From JAGRGG01 sp965217265 (GTDB lineage Bacteria; Pseudomonadota; Alphaproteobacteria; Geminicoccales; Geminicoccaceae), in assembly GCA_965217265.1 (NCBI GenBank), contig CBDCHP010000009.1, positions 69,070-133,069 on the forward strand: DNA of 64,000 nucleotides, read 5' to 3'. Numbering within the stretch: position 1 is the first letter of the stretch; each line of letters opens with the position of its first letter. Below the pieces are notes generated by a model that was not told where the DNA came from, did not search any database, and saw only the letters and a list, made by a program, of their open reading frames with translations. The position numbers and the translations under genes are program-made. Below, piece after piece: positions 17,361 to 25,598 of this stretch.

Positions 17361-18759
17361 ATCCGACGTCGGATACGAGCGCCCTCTCGGCGGGTTCGCG
17401 CACCGTACCGGTCGGCCCCGGCAGGGCCGTGGCATCGAGGACGACGACCGCGCGACGGCCGTTCAGCATCGCGTTGGCGGCGATCTTGTTCTCGTCCTTG
17501 GACCAAGCCGGGTGCGGGTCGCAGCGGCGCGAGCGCAAACCTTCCGGGCCGCTGTCGAGCCGGGCCGCGACCGTCTCCGCGCCGGTCTCCCGGTCGATCA
17601 GCCGCAGCGGGGCGCCGCCGCCCTTGAAGCCCTCGTTCAGGTAGGCGTCGGTCATCAGCCAGCGCCCGCCCTTGGCCAGCGTCGGGTGGCCGCTGCCGCG
17701 CCACTCCCCGAGCGTCTCACGGTCACTGCCGTCGTGGCGAAAGCGCACGAAGCGCATGGCGCCACCGTCGTCGGGAACGAGGTTCATCAAGATGCGGCCG
17801 TCGGCGAGCCAGGAAGGGTGGTGCCCGCCCCGGTCCCAATCGGTCATCGGCAGGGCGAGGCGAAGGTCGTCGCCCTCGCCCGTGCAGGTCAGCAGCCGGC
17901 TGCGCATGGCGCCGGGCCTGTCGGGCAGGTTCCAGGAACGCAGGACCAGGAACAGCCGCCCGGCGGGTCCGGCCTTGACGTGGAACAGGACGTTGTGGCC
18001 CTGGTGGAGCAGGTCGGCGTCGTCCTGCGCCGCCACGATCTCGGCGAGGCTCAAGATCAGCTCGACCCGGCCGCAGGCGAGGTCGGTGCGCCACACGCCC
18101 TCGTTGCCCGAGGCGCCGGCGTCGAACGGCCGACGGCCGATCAGCGGCTCCGGCACCCCGTAGCCGCTCTGGGTGCGGTTGATGAGGTCGAGCGCCGGCC
18201 CGAACGCGGTCTCGCCGTCGTGGCTCAAGGTGTAGAACGGCCCGTCGAAGGTCTCGGCCGTGCGCGCCTCGACGTCGAGCCTCACGCCGACGCCGCGGCC
18301 GTGCTTCAGATCGTTGGTGAAGAGGATGTTATCCGACGTCGGATGCCAGTGCAGGTGGGCGCCCAGCTGCAAGGCCCAGCCCTCGGTGCGGTAGACCGGG
18401 GTGATCGTCGCGGCCTCAAGGTCGACGACGCAGACCTCGGCCGTATCGCCCGGCAGGGGGTGGCGGTGGGCGAAGGGTAGGCGGGTGATGGCGAGGCGCC
18501 TGCCCGACGGGCTGAACGGGCTGACGTCGAAGAAGGTGTGCAGGCAGTGCTGCCCGACGGGCGTCGCGATCGTCGCCGGAAGGGTGGGCTCGGCGCCGAA
18601 GGCGCCCGCGAACGGGGCGAGGTCTAACGGCTCGGGCACGAACAGACCGGGATCGGCCACCGGCCCCGACCGCAGGCGCTCGATCAGCCCAAGGCTCCGC
18701 CGCGCCTCCTCGCCGAAACCGTCGATCGTCCGTTTGACGCGCGTTTTCAAGCCCTTCAT
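17359..18759 (-). CDS. Predicted beta-propeller (PD40-like) protein
   Basis: A 466-residue protein. The start ATG at 18759 overlaps the stop of the glycosyltransferase gene by 4 bp (ATGA), so the two are coupled. From about residue 50 it shows repeated Trp/Gly/His blocks of a WD40-like/TolB propeller: HWHPTSDNILFTNDLKHGRG, HHPSWLADGRILMN, SGHPTLAKGGRWLMTD, DPHPAWSKDENKIA. No signal peptide is obvious. Partnership with a GT14 enzyme suggests a role in glycan processing or sensing, which is inference. Two dispersed palindromes lie inside the frame: site h (read as PTSD) and site g, which supplies the last residues SDVG before the stop. Confidence 0.7.
   Translation of the reverse strand: MKGLKTRVKRTIDGFGEEARRSLGLIERLRSGPVADPGLFVPEPLDLAPFAGAFGAEPTLPATIATPVGQHCLHTFFDVSPFSPSGRRLAITRLPFAHRHPLPGDTAEVCVVDLEAATITPVYRTEGWALQLGAHLHWHPTSDNILFTNDLKHGRGVGVRLDVEARTAETFDGPFYTLSHDGETAFGPALDLINRTQSGYGVPEPLIGRRPFDAGASGNEGVWRTDLACGRVELILSLAEIVAAQDDADLLHQGHNVLFHVKAGPAGRLFLVLRSWNLPDRPGAMRSRLLTCTGEGDDLRLALPMTDWDRGGHHPSWLADGRILMNLVPDDGGAMRFVRFRHDGSDRETLGEWRGSGHPTLAKGGRWLMTDAYLNEGFKGGGAPLRLIDRETGAETVAARLDSGPEGLRSRRCDPHPAWSKDENKIAANAMLNGRRAVVVLDATALPGPTGTVREPAERALVSDVG
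17361..17374. repeat. Dispersed palindrome, site g (ATCCGACGTCGGAT)
   Basis: A perfect 14-bp core at the junction of repeat copy 4 and the 3' end of the beta-propeller gene, encoding its final residues. Confidence 0.8.
18331..18344. repeat. Dispersed palindrome, site h (ATCCGACGTCGGAT)
   Basis: A perfect 14-bp core in frame inside the beta-propeller gene. It is the last copy; I found none between here and 64 kb. Confidence 0.8.
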
Positions 18760-19613
18760 GCCGCCGCTCCCAATCGTTCGGGTATCGGCGCGCCGACGTG
18801 CCGCGCCAAGTTCTCCAGGATCATCCGATCGACGCCGAGGTCGAACTTGCGCCCGAACCACATGCCGCTCGCCAGCATGGCGTCGTAATGCGACGCCCCC
18901 AGCGTCAGCGGGCTGCCGCCCTGGCCGGACCAGAGGATGAAGTGGCGGTTGCTCGGCTCGACCCGGTCCTTGAACGGGCTCGCCATGATCAGGTTCTGGA
19001 AGAGCAATTCGTCCGGCGCCTGCACGTTTTGCAGGTACGACCAGTAGGCCTTCGTCTCGGGCGCATCCACGAGCCAGCGGCAGAAGTCGCGGTTCAAGAC
19101 CCGCCACCACGAGCCCTTCCAGGCGAACGGGAGGCGGCGCGGCAAGGGCCGGGGGAGGGGGGTCTTCCACAAGCGCCCGTCGCGCTCGAAGGTCATCAAG
19201 CGCAGGCGGCGGCGGACGTGGAACGGCTGCTCGGCCAGCGGCATGAGGGCGACGTGATTGACCTCGGGCTTGGCCGCGAGTTCGGCCACGATCTCAGAGC
19301 GTGGCTTCAAAGGGTAGCACTGGCCGCTGAGCGCGATCAGGTGGCCAAAGTCGGGCGCCATGTCCAAGGCGGCACGAACCGCGCGCAACTCGGCCTGGAC
19401 CAGCCCGCGCCCCATCCAGACGACCGGCTCGCGGTCGATGAAGCGGACGTTCGGCCGTCCCGCCGCGGCGGCCTGAAAAGCCTCGAACACCGGCTTTGGC
19501 GTCTTCGCATCGACGTGGACGACGATGACGTCGTCGGGGTGCCAGATGGCCTCCAGCAGCCACGCGAACTGCTCGGGAACTTTGTAGGCGCTGATGGAGT
19601 AGGCAAGACGCAT
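18756..19613 (-). CDS. GT14-type (core-2/I-branching) glycosyltransferase
   Basis: A 285-residue protein similar to beta-1,6-N-acetylglucosaminyltransferases of family GT14. Features in order: N-terminal MRLAYSISAYKVPEQF, VIVVHVDAKTPK, a nucleotide-sugar region (VVWMGRGLVQAELRAV), the LIALSGQCYPLKP motif typical of the family, and QAPDELLFQNLIMAS with the catalytic-type acidic residue. No membrane anchor is visible, so it is probably cytoplasmic or peripheral. It would transfer a sugar from a nucleotide donor onto a glycan branch; the acceptor is unknown. It is translationally coupled to the beta-propeller gene downstream. Confidence 0.85.
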   Translation of the reverse strand: MRLAYSISAYKVPEQFAWLLEAIWHPDDVIVVHVDAKTPKPVFEAFQAAAAGRPNVRFIDREPVVWMGRGLVQAELRAVRAALDMAPDFGHLIALSGQCYPLKPRSEIVAELAAKPEVNHVALMPLAEQPFHVRRRLRLMTFERDGRLWKTPLPRPLPRRLPFAWKGSWWRVLNRDFCRWLVDAPETKAYWSYLQNVQAPDELLFQNLIMASPFKDRVEPSNRHFILWSGQGGSPLTLGASHYDAMLASGMWFGRKFDLGVDRMILENLARHVGAPIPERLGAAA

Positions 19614-19659
19614 GGAGACCCAAACGGTTCTGGTCGTTCGGGGCCGAGGTTTAAGCGAA

Positions 19660-20130
19660 TTATGTTTCGGTTTTGTTAACGCAGACCCGCAGATAGCGGC
19701 GCAGGGTCGCGTTGCAGCGTTCGGGCACCAGCGCCTTCGGATCGCGCCAGCCGGCCCAGATCAACTCGCGCCGGTCGACGTGGGGTGCAACGCAGGTGTC
19801 CAAGCGCAACTCGAAAACGTGGTTGGTGATCTGCCGCCCATGCACCTCGAAGCGGTGGACGAAGGCGGGCGCGAGCGCCGTCTCCGCCGCCTCGATGCCG
19901 GTCTCCTCCATAAGCTCGCGCCGGGCCGCCGCGCGCGGCGCCTCGCCCTTGGCGATCCCGCCCGCCGGCAGGCCGAAGCCCGGCGTGTAGGAGTGGCGGA
20001 CGACGAGAAGCCGGTCCTCGGCCAGCACCGCGACCGTCGCCCCTTCGGCGCGCGCACGGGTGAGGCGCCAGTAGCGCCGGGCGAGCTTGTAGCCGTGGCG
20101 GTAGACGAAGCGGTGCAGGGCATCGATCAT
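19660..20130 (-). CDS. NUDIX hydrolase
   Basis: A 156-residue NUDIX protein. The Nudix box matches GX5EX7REX2EEXGI: GIAKGEAPRAAARRELMEET followed by GI (about residues 73-94). The family cleaves nucleoside diphosphates linked to another moiety; this subtype cannot be assigned a substrate. The preceding VLAEDRLLVVRHSYTPGFGLPAG is the usual beta-strand and loop. The ATG at 20130 coincides with the left end of repeat copy 5 (ATGCTTCGC read from the other strand), so the repeat lies at the 5' side of this gene, unlike most copies. There is no good ribosome-binding site; an ATG at 20139, inside the repeat, is an alternative. Confidence 0.85.
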   Translation of the reverse strand: MIDALHRFVYRHGYKLARRYWRLTRARAEGATVAVLAEDRLLVVRHSYTPGFGLPAGGIAKGEAPRAAARRELMEETGIEAAETALAPAFVHRFEVHGRQITNHVFELRLDTCVAPHVDRRELIWAGWRDPKALVPERCNATLRRYLRVCVNKTET

Positions 20131-20284
20131 GCTTCGCATCCGCTGCTTGGATGACTCGCTCCACGAGTCATTCTCGTTTTTCTTGCTCTTGTCCGAGGCT
20201 GGCTTCGACGTTGAGGCCAAGTCCGGAAAACAACGGACAAAAAAGAAAAGAAAAAGGCCCCGCGCCAGCGGATGCGAAGCATTA
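20128..20284. repeat. Dispersed inverted-repeat element, copy 5 of 11 (variant)
   Basis: Both ends are altered together: ATGCTTCGCATCCGCTG on the left and CAGCGGATGCGAAGCAT on the right, still a perfect 17-bp inverted repeat. The usual left GC block is replaced by a small hairpin (ATGACTCG...CGAGTCAT). It retains the T/A tracts and the central GCTGG..GAGGCC stem. Confidence 0.85.
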
Positions 20285-20285
20285 T

Positions 20286-20550
20286 CCACCATACTATGCG
20301 CCGGCCCGTCACCTCGGCCGCGAAGAAGGTCGAAGGTGCGGGTGGCCCGTTGTCGATCTCGATCAGGCTTGGCATGGTATGCACGACGATCTCTTCGAAC
20401 TTGAAACGCGGTGCCCTCTTCTAAGCCGTGAAGGGGCCGGCCGTCATGCGCCGCCACGACCTTGTCTGCGCGAGGCTCTGCCTTCTTGATCTCGTCTTGG
20501 TACCACGCCCGTGCGTCCGCGACGCCCCGCCGGCCGCTGCGGGGAACGCT
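20286..20550 (-). other. Possible gene remnant upstream of the NUDIX gene
   Basis: Reading minus, one frame gives ADARAWYQDEIKKAEPRAD, continuing VVAAHDGRPLHGLEEGTAFQ. A neighbouring frame picks up with FKFEEIVVHTMPSLIEID and FFAAEVTGRR. Composition is protein-like in both pieces but no single frame spans them and no start is clear. It may be the tail of a decayed gene cut by the repeat and by the FAD oxidoreductase promoter region. I recognise no family. Nothing else is visible in this 270-bp gap. Confidence 0.25.
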
Positions 20551-20557
20551 GAGCGCC

Positions 20558-21757
20558 ATGACCTGCATCGTCGGCGGGGGGCTTGCTGGGGTGTCGCTGC
20601 TCGAAGTGCTCGCCCGCCGCGGCCACGCGGCCGTGTTGTTGGAGAAAGGCCGGATCGGCGACGGTGCTTCGGGCCTGAACGGCGGCATGGTCCTGCCCGG
20701 CTGGGGGGCCGAGTTGCCCGCCCTCGTCGAGCAGGTCGGCGCCGCCGCGGCCGACGACCTCTACCGCCTGAGCCTGGAGGGGGTGCGCCTCGTTCGCGCG
20801 CGCGTCGCCCGGCAAGGCATCGCCTGCGACGCGGTCCAGGGCGCCATCGAGGCGATCTGGACCGGAAAGCCGAAAGAGGCGGCCGAGTGGGTGGCGACGG
20901 GCAACGCGCGCTTCAACACCCGCTTGGCGCTCTGGGACGCGGCCGAGACCCGCGTGCGCTACAAGACCCCTCACTACCGCGCCGCCCTGTTCGACCCCGA
21001 CGCGCTGCACCTCGACCCGCTCGCCTACCTGCGCGGCCTCGCCGACTTGGCCGAGGCCGCGGGCGGGCGGATCTTCGAGGATAGCGCCGCCGCGCGCGTC
21101 GAGCGAACGGGGACGGGCTTCGCGGTCGCGACCGCGGACGGCGCGCGCGTGAAGAGCGGGCGGGTCGTGCTCTGCACCGGCGCCGACGGGCGCGGGCTCG
21201 ACCGGCGCCTGGATCGATCGCTGTTGCCGCTGTTGACCGGGATCGTCGTCACCGATCCCTTGGGCGAAGGTTTGCGGCGCGCGATCGACGCCCCCTACGC
21301 CGCGATCGACGACCGCTTCGTCACCGGCTACTACCGGCCCCTGCCGAACGGCCGGCTGCTCTGGGGCGGGGGGCTCGCCGGCCGTGATCGGGGCGCCTTG
21401 CGCCGGCGCCTGCTGCGCGACCTCGCCCGCGTCTACCCGCAGCTCAAGGGCCTCGGGGTCGCGCAGGCTTGGACCGGGCGGATGGCCTTCACCCGGCACC
21501 GGATGCCGATCGTGCGCGAACTCGATCCGGGCTTGTGGGCCGCGGCCGGCTTCGGCGGGCACGGGCTCAACACGACCGCGATCGCGGCCGAGCTTCTCGC
21601 CCGCGCGATCGTCGCGGGCGACCCGGCCTACCGGGTGCTCGACCCCTTCCGCCCGGTCGCGGTCGGCGGGATCGTCGGCCACCTCGGCGCGCACGGCCTC
21701 GTCTGGGCCAAAGGCTTGCGCGAGTCCTGGCGGATGCGCGACGATCGCGCCGGGTGA
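20558..21757 (+). CDS. FAD-dependent oxidoreductase (DAO family)
   Basis: A 399-residue protein starting MTCIVGGGLAGVSLLEVLAR, an N-terminal GxGxxG dinucleotide fold. The glutamate/lysine end of the second strand follows (VLLEKGRIGDGASGLNGGM), where GASGLNGG is typical of D-amino-acid oxidase-like enzymes such as PuuB-type gamma-glutamylputrescine oxidase. The C-terminal FAD motif is AAGFGGHGLNTT. It would oxidise an amine or amino-acid substrate; which one is not visible. The start at 20558 is chosen over the longer 20462 frame because the GXGXXG motif should lie at the extreme N-terminus. It is followed closely by udgX. Confidence 0.85.
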   Translation: MTCIVGGGLAGVSLLEVLARRGHAAVLLEKGRIGDGASGLNGGMVLPGWGAELPALVEQVGAAAADDLYRLSLEGVRLVRARVARQGIACDAVQGAIEAIWTGKPKEAAEWVATGNARFNTRLALWDAAETRVRYKTPHYRAALFDPDALHLDPLAYLRGLADLAEAAGGRIFEDSAAARVERTGTGFAVATADGARVKSGRVVLCTGADGRGLDRRLDRSLLPLLTGIVVTDPLGEGLRRAIDAPYAAIDDRFVTGYYRPLPNGRLLWGGGLAGRDRGALRRRLLRDLARVYPQLKGLGVAQAWTGRMAFTRHRMPIVRELDPGLWAAAGFGGHGLNTTAIAAELLARAIVAGDPAYRVLDPFRPVAVGGIVGHLGAHGLVWAKGLRESWRMRDDRAG

Positions 21758-21818
21758 ACATGCGGGAACCGCGCCGCCCGCTCGGGCGCTTCTCCCCGAC
21801 ACTGCGGAGATTGAAGCC

Positions 21819-22457
21819 ATGACCGAGGCCGAGGCGCTCGCAGCACTGCGCGAGGAAGCGAAGGGCTGCACCCGCTGCCCCTTGTACGAGCCGGCGACCC
21901 AGACCGTGTTCAGCGAGGGGCCGGCCAAGGCGCGGCTGATGCTGGTCGGCGAGGCGCCGGGCGACCAGGAGGACCGCAAAGGCCGCCCCTTCGTCGGGCC
22001 GGCCGGGCAGTTGTTCGAGGATGCCCTCGCCGAGGTCGGCATCGCGCGCGAGGACGTCTACCTCACCAACGCCGTCAAGCACTTCAAGTTCGAGCTGCGC
22101 GGCCGGCGGCGCATCCATCAAAAACCCGGCCCGGCCGAGATCAAGGCCTGCCAGCCCTGGTTCGAGCGCGAGGTCGAACTTATCGACCCGCTATTGATCG
22201 TCGCGATGGGGGCGACGGCGGCGCGCACGGTCTTCAACAAGGTAGTGACGATCGGCAAGACGCGCGGCCGGCTGCACGAGGTGGCGGGCGGGCGCAAGGC
22301 CTACGTCACCGTTCACCCCTCCTACCTCCTGCGCCTGCCCGACGAGCGGGCGAAGGCGGTCGAGTACGAGCGGTTCATCGCCGACTTGACCAAGGTGCGC
22401 GCCTTCGTCGAGGACGGGGTGGTCCCCGAGGCCGAAACCCGGCCGAACCTGCTCTGA
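21819..22457 (+). CDS. udgX: UdgX-type uracil-DNA binding protein
   Basis: A 212-residue family-4-like uracil-DNA glycosylase. Motif A is GEAPGDQED (residues about 44-52). It has the UdgX-specific insertion RGRRRIHQKP (residues 94-103), whose His (about residue 100) in characterised UdgX forms a covalent bond to the uracil site instead of releasing it. HPSYLLR is the C-terminal motif. Cysteines at 17, 20 and 111 fit an Fe-S cluster, with NAVKHFKF where ordinary family-4 enzymes have a further Cys. GGAG precedes the ATG. The gene sits immediately before the ATP-dependent ligase (10-bp gap), implying a shared repair role. Confidence 0.92.
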   Translation: MTEAEALAALREEAKGCTRCPLYEPATQTVFSEGPAKARLMLVGEAPGDQEDRKGRPFVGPAGQLFEDALAEVGIAREDVYLTNAVKHFKFELRGRRRIHQKPGPAEIKACQPWFEREVELIDPLLIVAMGATAARTVFNKVVTIGKTRGRLHEVAGGRKAYVTVHPSYLLRLPDERAKAVEYERFIADLTKVRAFVEDGVVPEAETRPNLL

Positions 22458-22467
22458 AGGCCGCCCC

Positions 22468-24063
22468 TTGAAGCCGTTCGCGGCCCTCCTCGATCGCCTC
22501 CTCTACACGCCGCAGCGCAACGTCAAGCTGCGGCTGATGGAGGACTATTTCCGCAGCGTCCCCGACCCCGACCGCGGCTACGGGCTCGCGGCACTCACCG
22601 GCGGGCTCGCCTTCAAGAACGCTAAGCCGACGCTGATCCGCGACCTCGTCGTCACCCGCGTCGACCCCGTCCTGTTCGCGTGGTCGCACGACTATGTCGG
22701 CGACTTGGCCGAGGCGGCGGCCCTCGTCTGGCCGGAACGTGCCGGCAACCGCGACTGGCCGCGCCTGCACGAGGTCGTGGCGACGTTGGAGGCGACGGCG
22801 AAGAGGGATCTGCCGGGCGAGGTCGCGGCTTGGCTCGACGCGCTCGACGCCAACGGCCGCTGGGCGCTCTTGAAGCTGATCACCGGCTCCTTGCGCGTCG
22901 GCGTCTCGGCCCGGCTGGCGAAGACGGCGCTCGCGTCGCTGGGCTCTGCCGCGGTCGAGGAGGTCGAGGAGGTCTGGCACGGGTTGACGCCGCCCTATAC
23001 CTCCCTGTTCGCGTGGCTGGAGGGGCGGGGGCCGCGGCCGGACCAAATCGGACCTGCCTTTCGCCCCTTGATGCTGGCGCATCCCTTGGAAGACGCGGAC
23101 CTGCCCAGGTTCGAGCCCGACGCTTATGCCGCCGAGTGGAAGTGGGACGGCATTCGCGTCCAGATCGCGGCCCAGGGCGGCGAGGTCCGGCTCTACTCGC
23201 GCACCGGCGACGACGTCTCCGAAACCTTTCCCGAGATCGCCGACGCCGTTCGTTTCGAGGGCGTGCTCGACGGCGAACTCCTGGTCCGCCACGGGGCGTG
23301 CATCGGCAGCTTCAACGATTTACAGCAGCGCCTCGGCCGCAAGGTGGTGACGGCCAGGGTCCAAGCCGACTACCCGGCCTTCGTCCACCTCTACGACATC
23401 CTCTTCGAGGATAGCCAGGACCTGCGACCGTTGCCCTACACCGAGCGCCGGGCACGGCTGGAGGCGTTCGTCGCGCGGCACCGGCCCGACCGCATGGACC
23501 TGCCGCCGCAGGTTCGCTTCGCCGGCCTGGACGATCTCGAAAGCTTGCGCCGCTCGTGCGAGGGCTCCGAGCGCGAGGGGCTGATGCTCAAGCGCCGCGA
23601 CAGCCCCTACACCGCCGGCCGGCCCAAAGGGCCGTGGTTCAAGTGGAAGCGCGACGCGCTGCTGTTGGACTGCGTTGTCATGTACGCCCAGCGCGGCCAC
23701 GGCAAGCGCTCGTCCTTCTACTCCGACTACACGTTCGGCCTCTGGCGGGAAGGGGAGGGGGGCAGGCCCGAGCTGGTGCCGGTCGGCAAAGCGTACTCCG
23801 GTTTCACCGACGCGGAGCTGACCAAGCTCGACCGCTGGGTGCGCGACCACACGGTGAAGCGCTACGGCCCCGTGCGCGAGGTGGCGGCGGGGCTGGTCCT
23901 GGAGGTCGCCTTCGACAGCGCACACCGCTCGACCCGGCACAAGTCCAACCTCGCCATGCGCTTTCCGCGCGTGCACCGCATCCGCTGGGACAAACCGCAC
24001 GCGGAGGCCGACCGGCTGGAGGCGCTGGAGCGGATCGTCGCCAAGCTGGAGGCGGTGAATTGA
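22468..24063 (+). CDS. ATP-dependent DNA ligase (cisplatin damage response type)
   Basis: A 531-residue ligase. The N-terminal domain carries LLYTPQRNVKLRLMEDYF and DYVGDLAEAAALVW, typical of the alphaproteobacterial 'cisplatin damage response' group. The adenylation motif I is EWKWDGIR with catalytic Lys at about residue 225. GVLDGELLV, EGLMLKRRDSPY and WFKWKRD are motifs III-V. In this family the ligase works with a metallo-beta-lactamase-fold exonuclease and a DEXH helicase; the exonuclease is present at 60.5 kb, and the helicase is not in the window. The start appears to be TTG at 22468. The stop TGA reads directly into ACGCTTCGCG of repeat copy 6. Confidence 0.93.
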   Translation: MKPFAALLDRLLYTPQRNVKLRLMEDYFRSVPDPDRGYGLAALTGGLAFKNAKPTLIRDLVVTRVDPVLFAWSHDYVGDLAEAAALVWPERAGNRDWPRLHEVVATLEATAKRDLPGEVAAWLDALDANGRWALLKLITGSLRVGVSARLAKTALASLGSAAVEEVEEVWHGLTPPYTSLFAWLEGRGPRPDQIGPAFRPLMLAHPLEDADLPRFEPDAYAAEWKWDGIRVQIAAQGGEVRLYSRTGDDVSETFPEIADAVRFEGVLDGELLVRHGACIGSFNDLQQRLGRKVVTARVQADYPAFVHLYDILFEDSQDLRPLPYTERRARLEAFVARHRPDRMDLPPQVRFAGLDDLESLRRSCEGSEREGLMLKRRDSPYTAGRPKGPWFKWKRDALLLDCVVMYAQRGHGKRSSFYSDYTFGLWREGEGGRPELVPVGKAYSGFTDAELTKLDRWVRDHTVKRYGPVREVAAGLVLEVAFDSAHRSTRHKSNLAMRFPRVHRIRWDKPHAEADRLEALERIVAKLEAVN

Positions 24064-24175
24064 ACGCTTCGCGTCGCCTGCGGCGGGCTATTTTTCTTCT
24101 TGTTTTTATAAGTGTTAACGCAGGAGATGAGGCGAAGCGCCGAGGGCTAATCTCGTGCAACGGATGCGGAGCATG
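24062..24175. repeat. Dispersed inverted-repeat element, copy 6 of 11 (shortened)
   Basis: The left end GAACGCTTCGCG, the GC block and the T-tract are intact. The A-tract and right GC block are largely lost, and the right end reads CGGATGCGGAGCATGA. This degenerate right end overlaps the ribosome-binding site and start of the flavodoxin-like gene, so here the repeat has become the gene's leader. Confidence 0.75.
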
Positions 24176-24628
24176 AAACACCTCCTCGTCGTCGCCCACG
24201 CCCCCTCGCCGAACACGCGCCGTCTGTTCGAGGCGACGTTGCGCGGCGCCTCGGCCGAGGGGGACGTCGAGGCGCGCGGCCTGTCACCCTTCGACGCCGG
24301 CCCGGACGACGTCCGTCAAGCGGATGCGCTCATCCTCGGCACGACCGAGAACCTCGGCTACATGAGCGGGGCGCTGAAGGACTTCTTCGACCGCACCTAC
24401 TATCCCGTCCTGGAGGAGAAGCAGGGCACGCCATTCGTCGCCTACGTCCGCGCCGGGCACGACGGCACCGGTACGAAGCGGGCGATCGAGACCATCACGA
24501 CCGGCCTGCGCTGGCGGGCGGTGCAAGAGCCGCTGATCCTGCGCGGGGCGTGGCAGGAGAGTTTCGTCGAGCAGTGCGAGGAGTTAGGGGCTTTGATGGC
24601 AGCGGGGCTGGGGATGGGAGTGTTTTGA
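24173..24628 (+). CDS. Flavodoxin-like / NADPH-dependent FMN reductase-type protein
   Basis: A 151-residue flavodoxin-fold protein starting MKHLLVVAHAPSPNTRRLFEA, with the phosphate-binding loop after the first strand. ADALILGTTENLGYMSGALKDFFDRTYYP is the FMN-shielding segment (given in pieces: the TTENLGYMSG loop and the KDFFDRTYY helix). A GHDGTGTK loop follows. It probably binds FMN and transfers electrons; the redox partner is not evident. The ATG at 24173 sits in the repeat copy 6 right end, with GCGGA just upstream. The stop is followed immediately by repeat copy 7. Confidence 0.8.
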   Translation: MKHLLVVAHAPSPNTRRLFEATLRGASAEGDVEARGLSPFDAGPDDVRQADALILGTTENLGYMSGALKDFFDRTYYPVLEEKQGTPFVAYVRAGHDGTGTKRAIETITTGLRWRAVQEPLILRGAWQESFVEQCEELGALMAAGLGMGVF

Positions 24629-24772
24629 GAACGCTTCGCGTGCGCTGACGCGCGGTCTTTTTCTCTTCTTTTTTGTCACTTGGCACCCGGACTGGCCTCA
24701 ACATCAAAGCCAGCCTCGGACAAGAGCAAAAAAGAGAAAAAAGAAGCCCCGCGCAGCGGACGCTAAGTGTTC
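24629..24772. repeat. Dispersed inverted-repeat element, copy 7 of 11
   Basis: Between convergent genes: flavodoxin TGA, then GAACGCTTCGCG, and on the other side GST TGA, then ACACTTAGCG. Full T/A tracts are present, with a central GGCCTC...GCCAGCCTCGG stem. Confidence 0.9.
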
Positions 24773-25391
24773 AACCAAACCCCTCGACCTCAAGGACCCG
24801 CTTGAAGGCAGGGCGCTCGTTCATGCGCGCGTAATGGTCAGCAAGCGGCCCCGGTAGGTCCATCTTCATGCGGTACGCGCCCCAGAACTCGATGTAGAAC
24901 AGGGCGGCGTCGGCGATCGAGAAGCCCTCGTCGACGACGTAGCGCCCGTCGCCCAACCTCTCGGCCATGCGTTCAAGGCCCGTGGTGAAAATCTCGCGGC
25001 CGCGCGCCTTGACGGCTTCCTGATCGGCCTCGTTCGGGGTGAAGTTGTAGGGCCGGAACATGCGGGCGAAGCCTTGCATGTGGACGGTGGCAACGAGGTA
25101 GTCGATCGCCTCGAAGGCGCGCGCCTGCCCGTCGGCGTCCAACGGCAGCAGGGCCTTGTCGGGGTTGGTGAGGGCGAGCCAGAGCGCGATCGCCGGGAAC
25201 TCGGTGAGCGGGCTGCCGTCGTCGCGCACGAGCAGCGGCACCTTGCCCTTGGGGTTGAGGGCGAGGAACTCGGGCTTCGTCTGCTCCTGGTCCTTCAAGC
25301 TCACCTTCACGCGCTCGTAGGGCTTGCCGATCTCTTCGAGCAGGACGTGGATGCCGATGGAGCAGGCGCCGGGGGAATAGTAGAATTTCAC
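24771..25391 (-). CDS. Glutathione S-transferase family protein
   Basis: A 206-residue GST. The thioredoxin-fold N-domain begins MKFYYSPGACSIGIHVLLEE, with Ser/Cys at the beta-class glutathione site, followed by NPKGKVPLL (cis-Pro loop) and LTEFPAIALWLA (the E/S pair for glutathione). The all-alpha C-domain has FSIADAALFY. It conjugates glutathione or uses it in isomerisation or dehalogenation; the specific substrate is unknown. It stands alone, between repeat copies 7 (3' side) and 8 (5' side). Start ATG at 25391. Confidence 0.9.
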   Translation of the reverse strand: MKFYYSPGACSIGIHVLLEEIGKPYERVKVSLKDQEQTKPEFLALNPKGKVPLLVRDDGSPLTEFPAIALWLALTNPDKALLPLDADGQARAFEAIDYLVATVHMQGFARMFRPYNFTPNEADQEAVKARGREIFTTGLERMAERLGDGRYVVDEGFSIADAALFYIEFWGAYRMKMDLPGPLADHYARMNERPAFKRVLEVEGFG

Positions 25392-25405
25392 GGGATGACG
25401 TTCCT

Positions 25406-25554
25406 TACGCTTCGCGTGCGCTGGGCGCGCGGCCTTTCTCTCTTCTTTCTTGCAAGTGCTAACGCAGGAGGCTGGCCGCGATGCCGAGGGCCAGCCTCGG
25501 ACAAAAGAGCAAAAAAGAAAAGGGAAAGCCCGCCGCCGGCGACGCGAAGCGTTC
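25406..25554. repeat. Dispersed inverted-repeat element, copy 8 of 11
   Basis: Left end TACGCTTCGCGTGCGCTG, right end GCGACGCGAAGCGTTC, with full tracts and central GGCTGGCCGCGATGCC. Exceptional position: it lies between two divergent gene starts (gst and phoX), not at a gene 3' end. Confidence 0.88.
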
Positions 25555-25580
25555 CCGGCACGGCGGCTGACGCCAGGCGT

Positions 25581-25598
25581 CTGTCACGTTCCTGTCAT
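25581..25598 (+). promoter_or_regulatory. Pho box upstream of phoX
   Basis: Two 7-bp direct repeats, CTGTCAC and CTGTCAT, separated by 4 bp (GTTC), which is the PhoB binding pattern. The box lies 75 bp before the phoX ATG. It predicts induction of phoX by phosphate limitation through a PhoB not encoded in this window. Confidence 0.85.
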
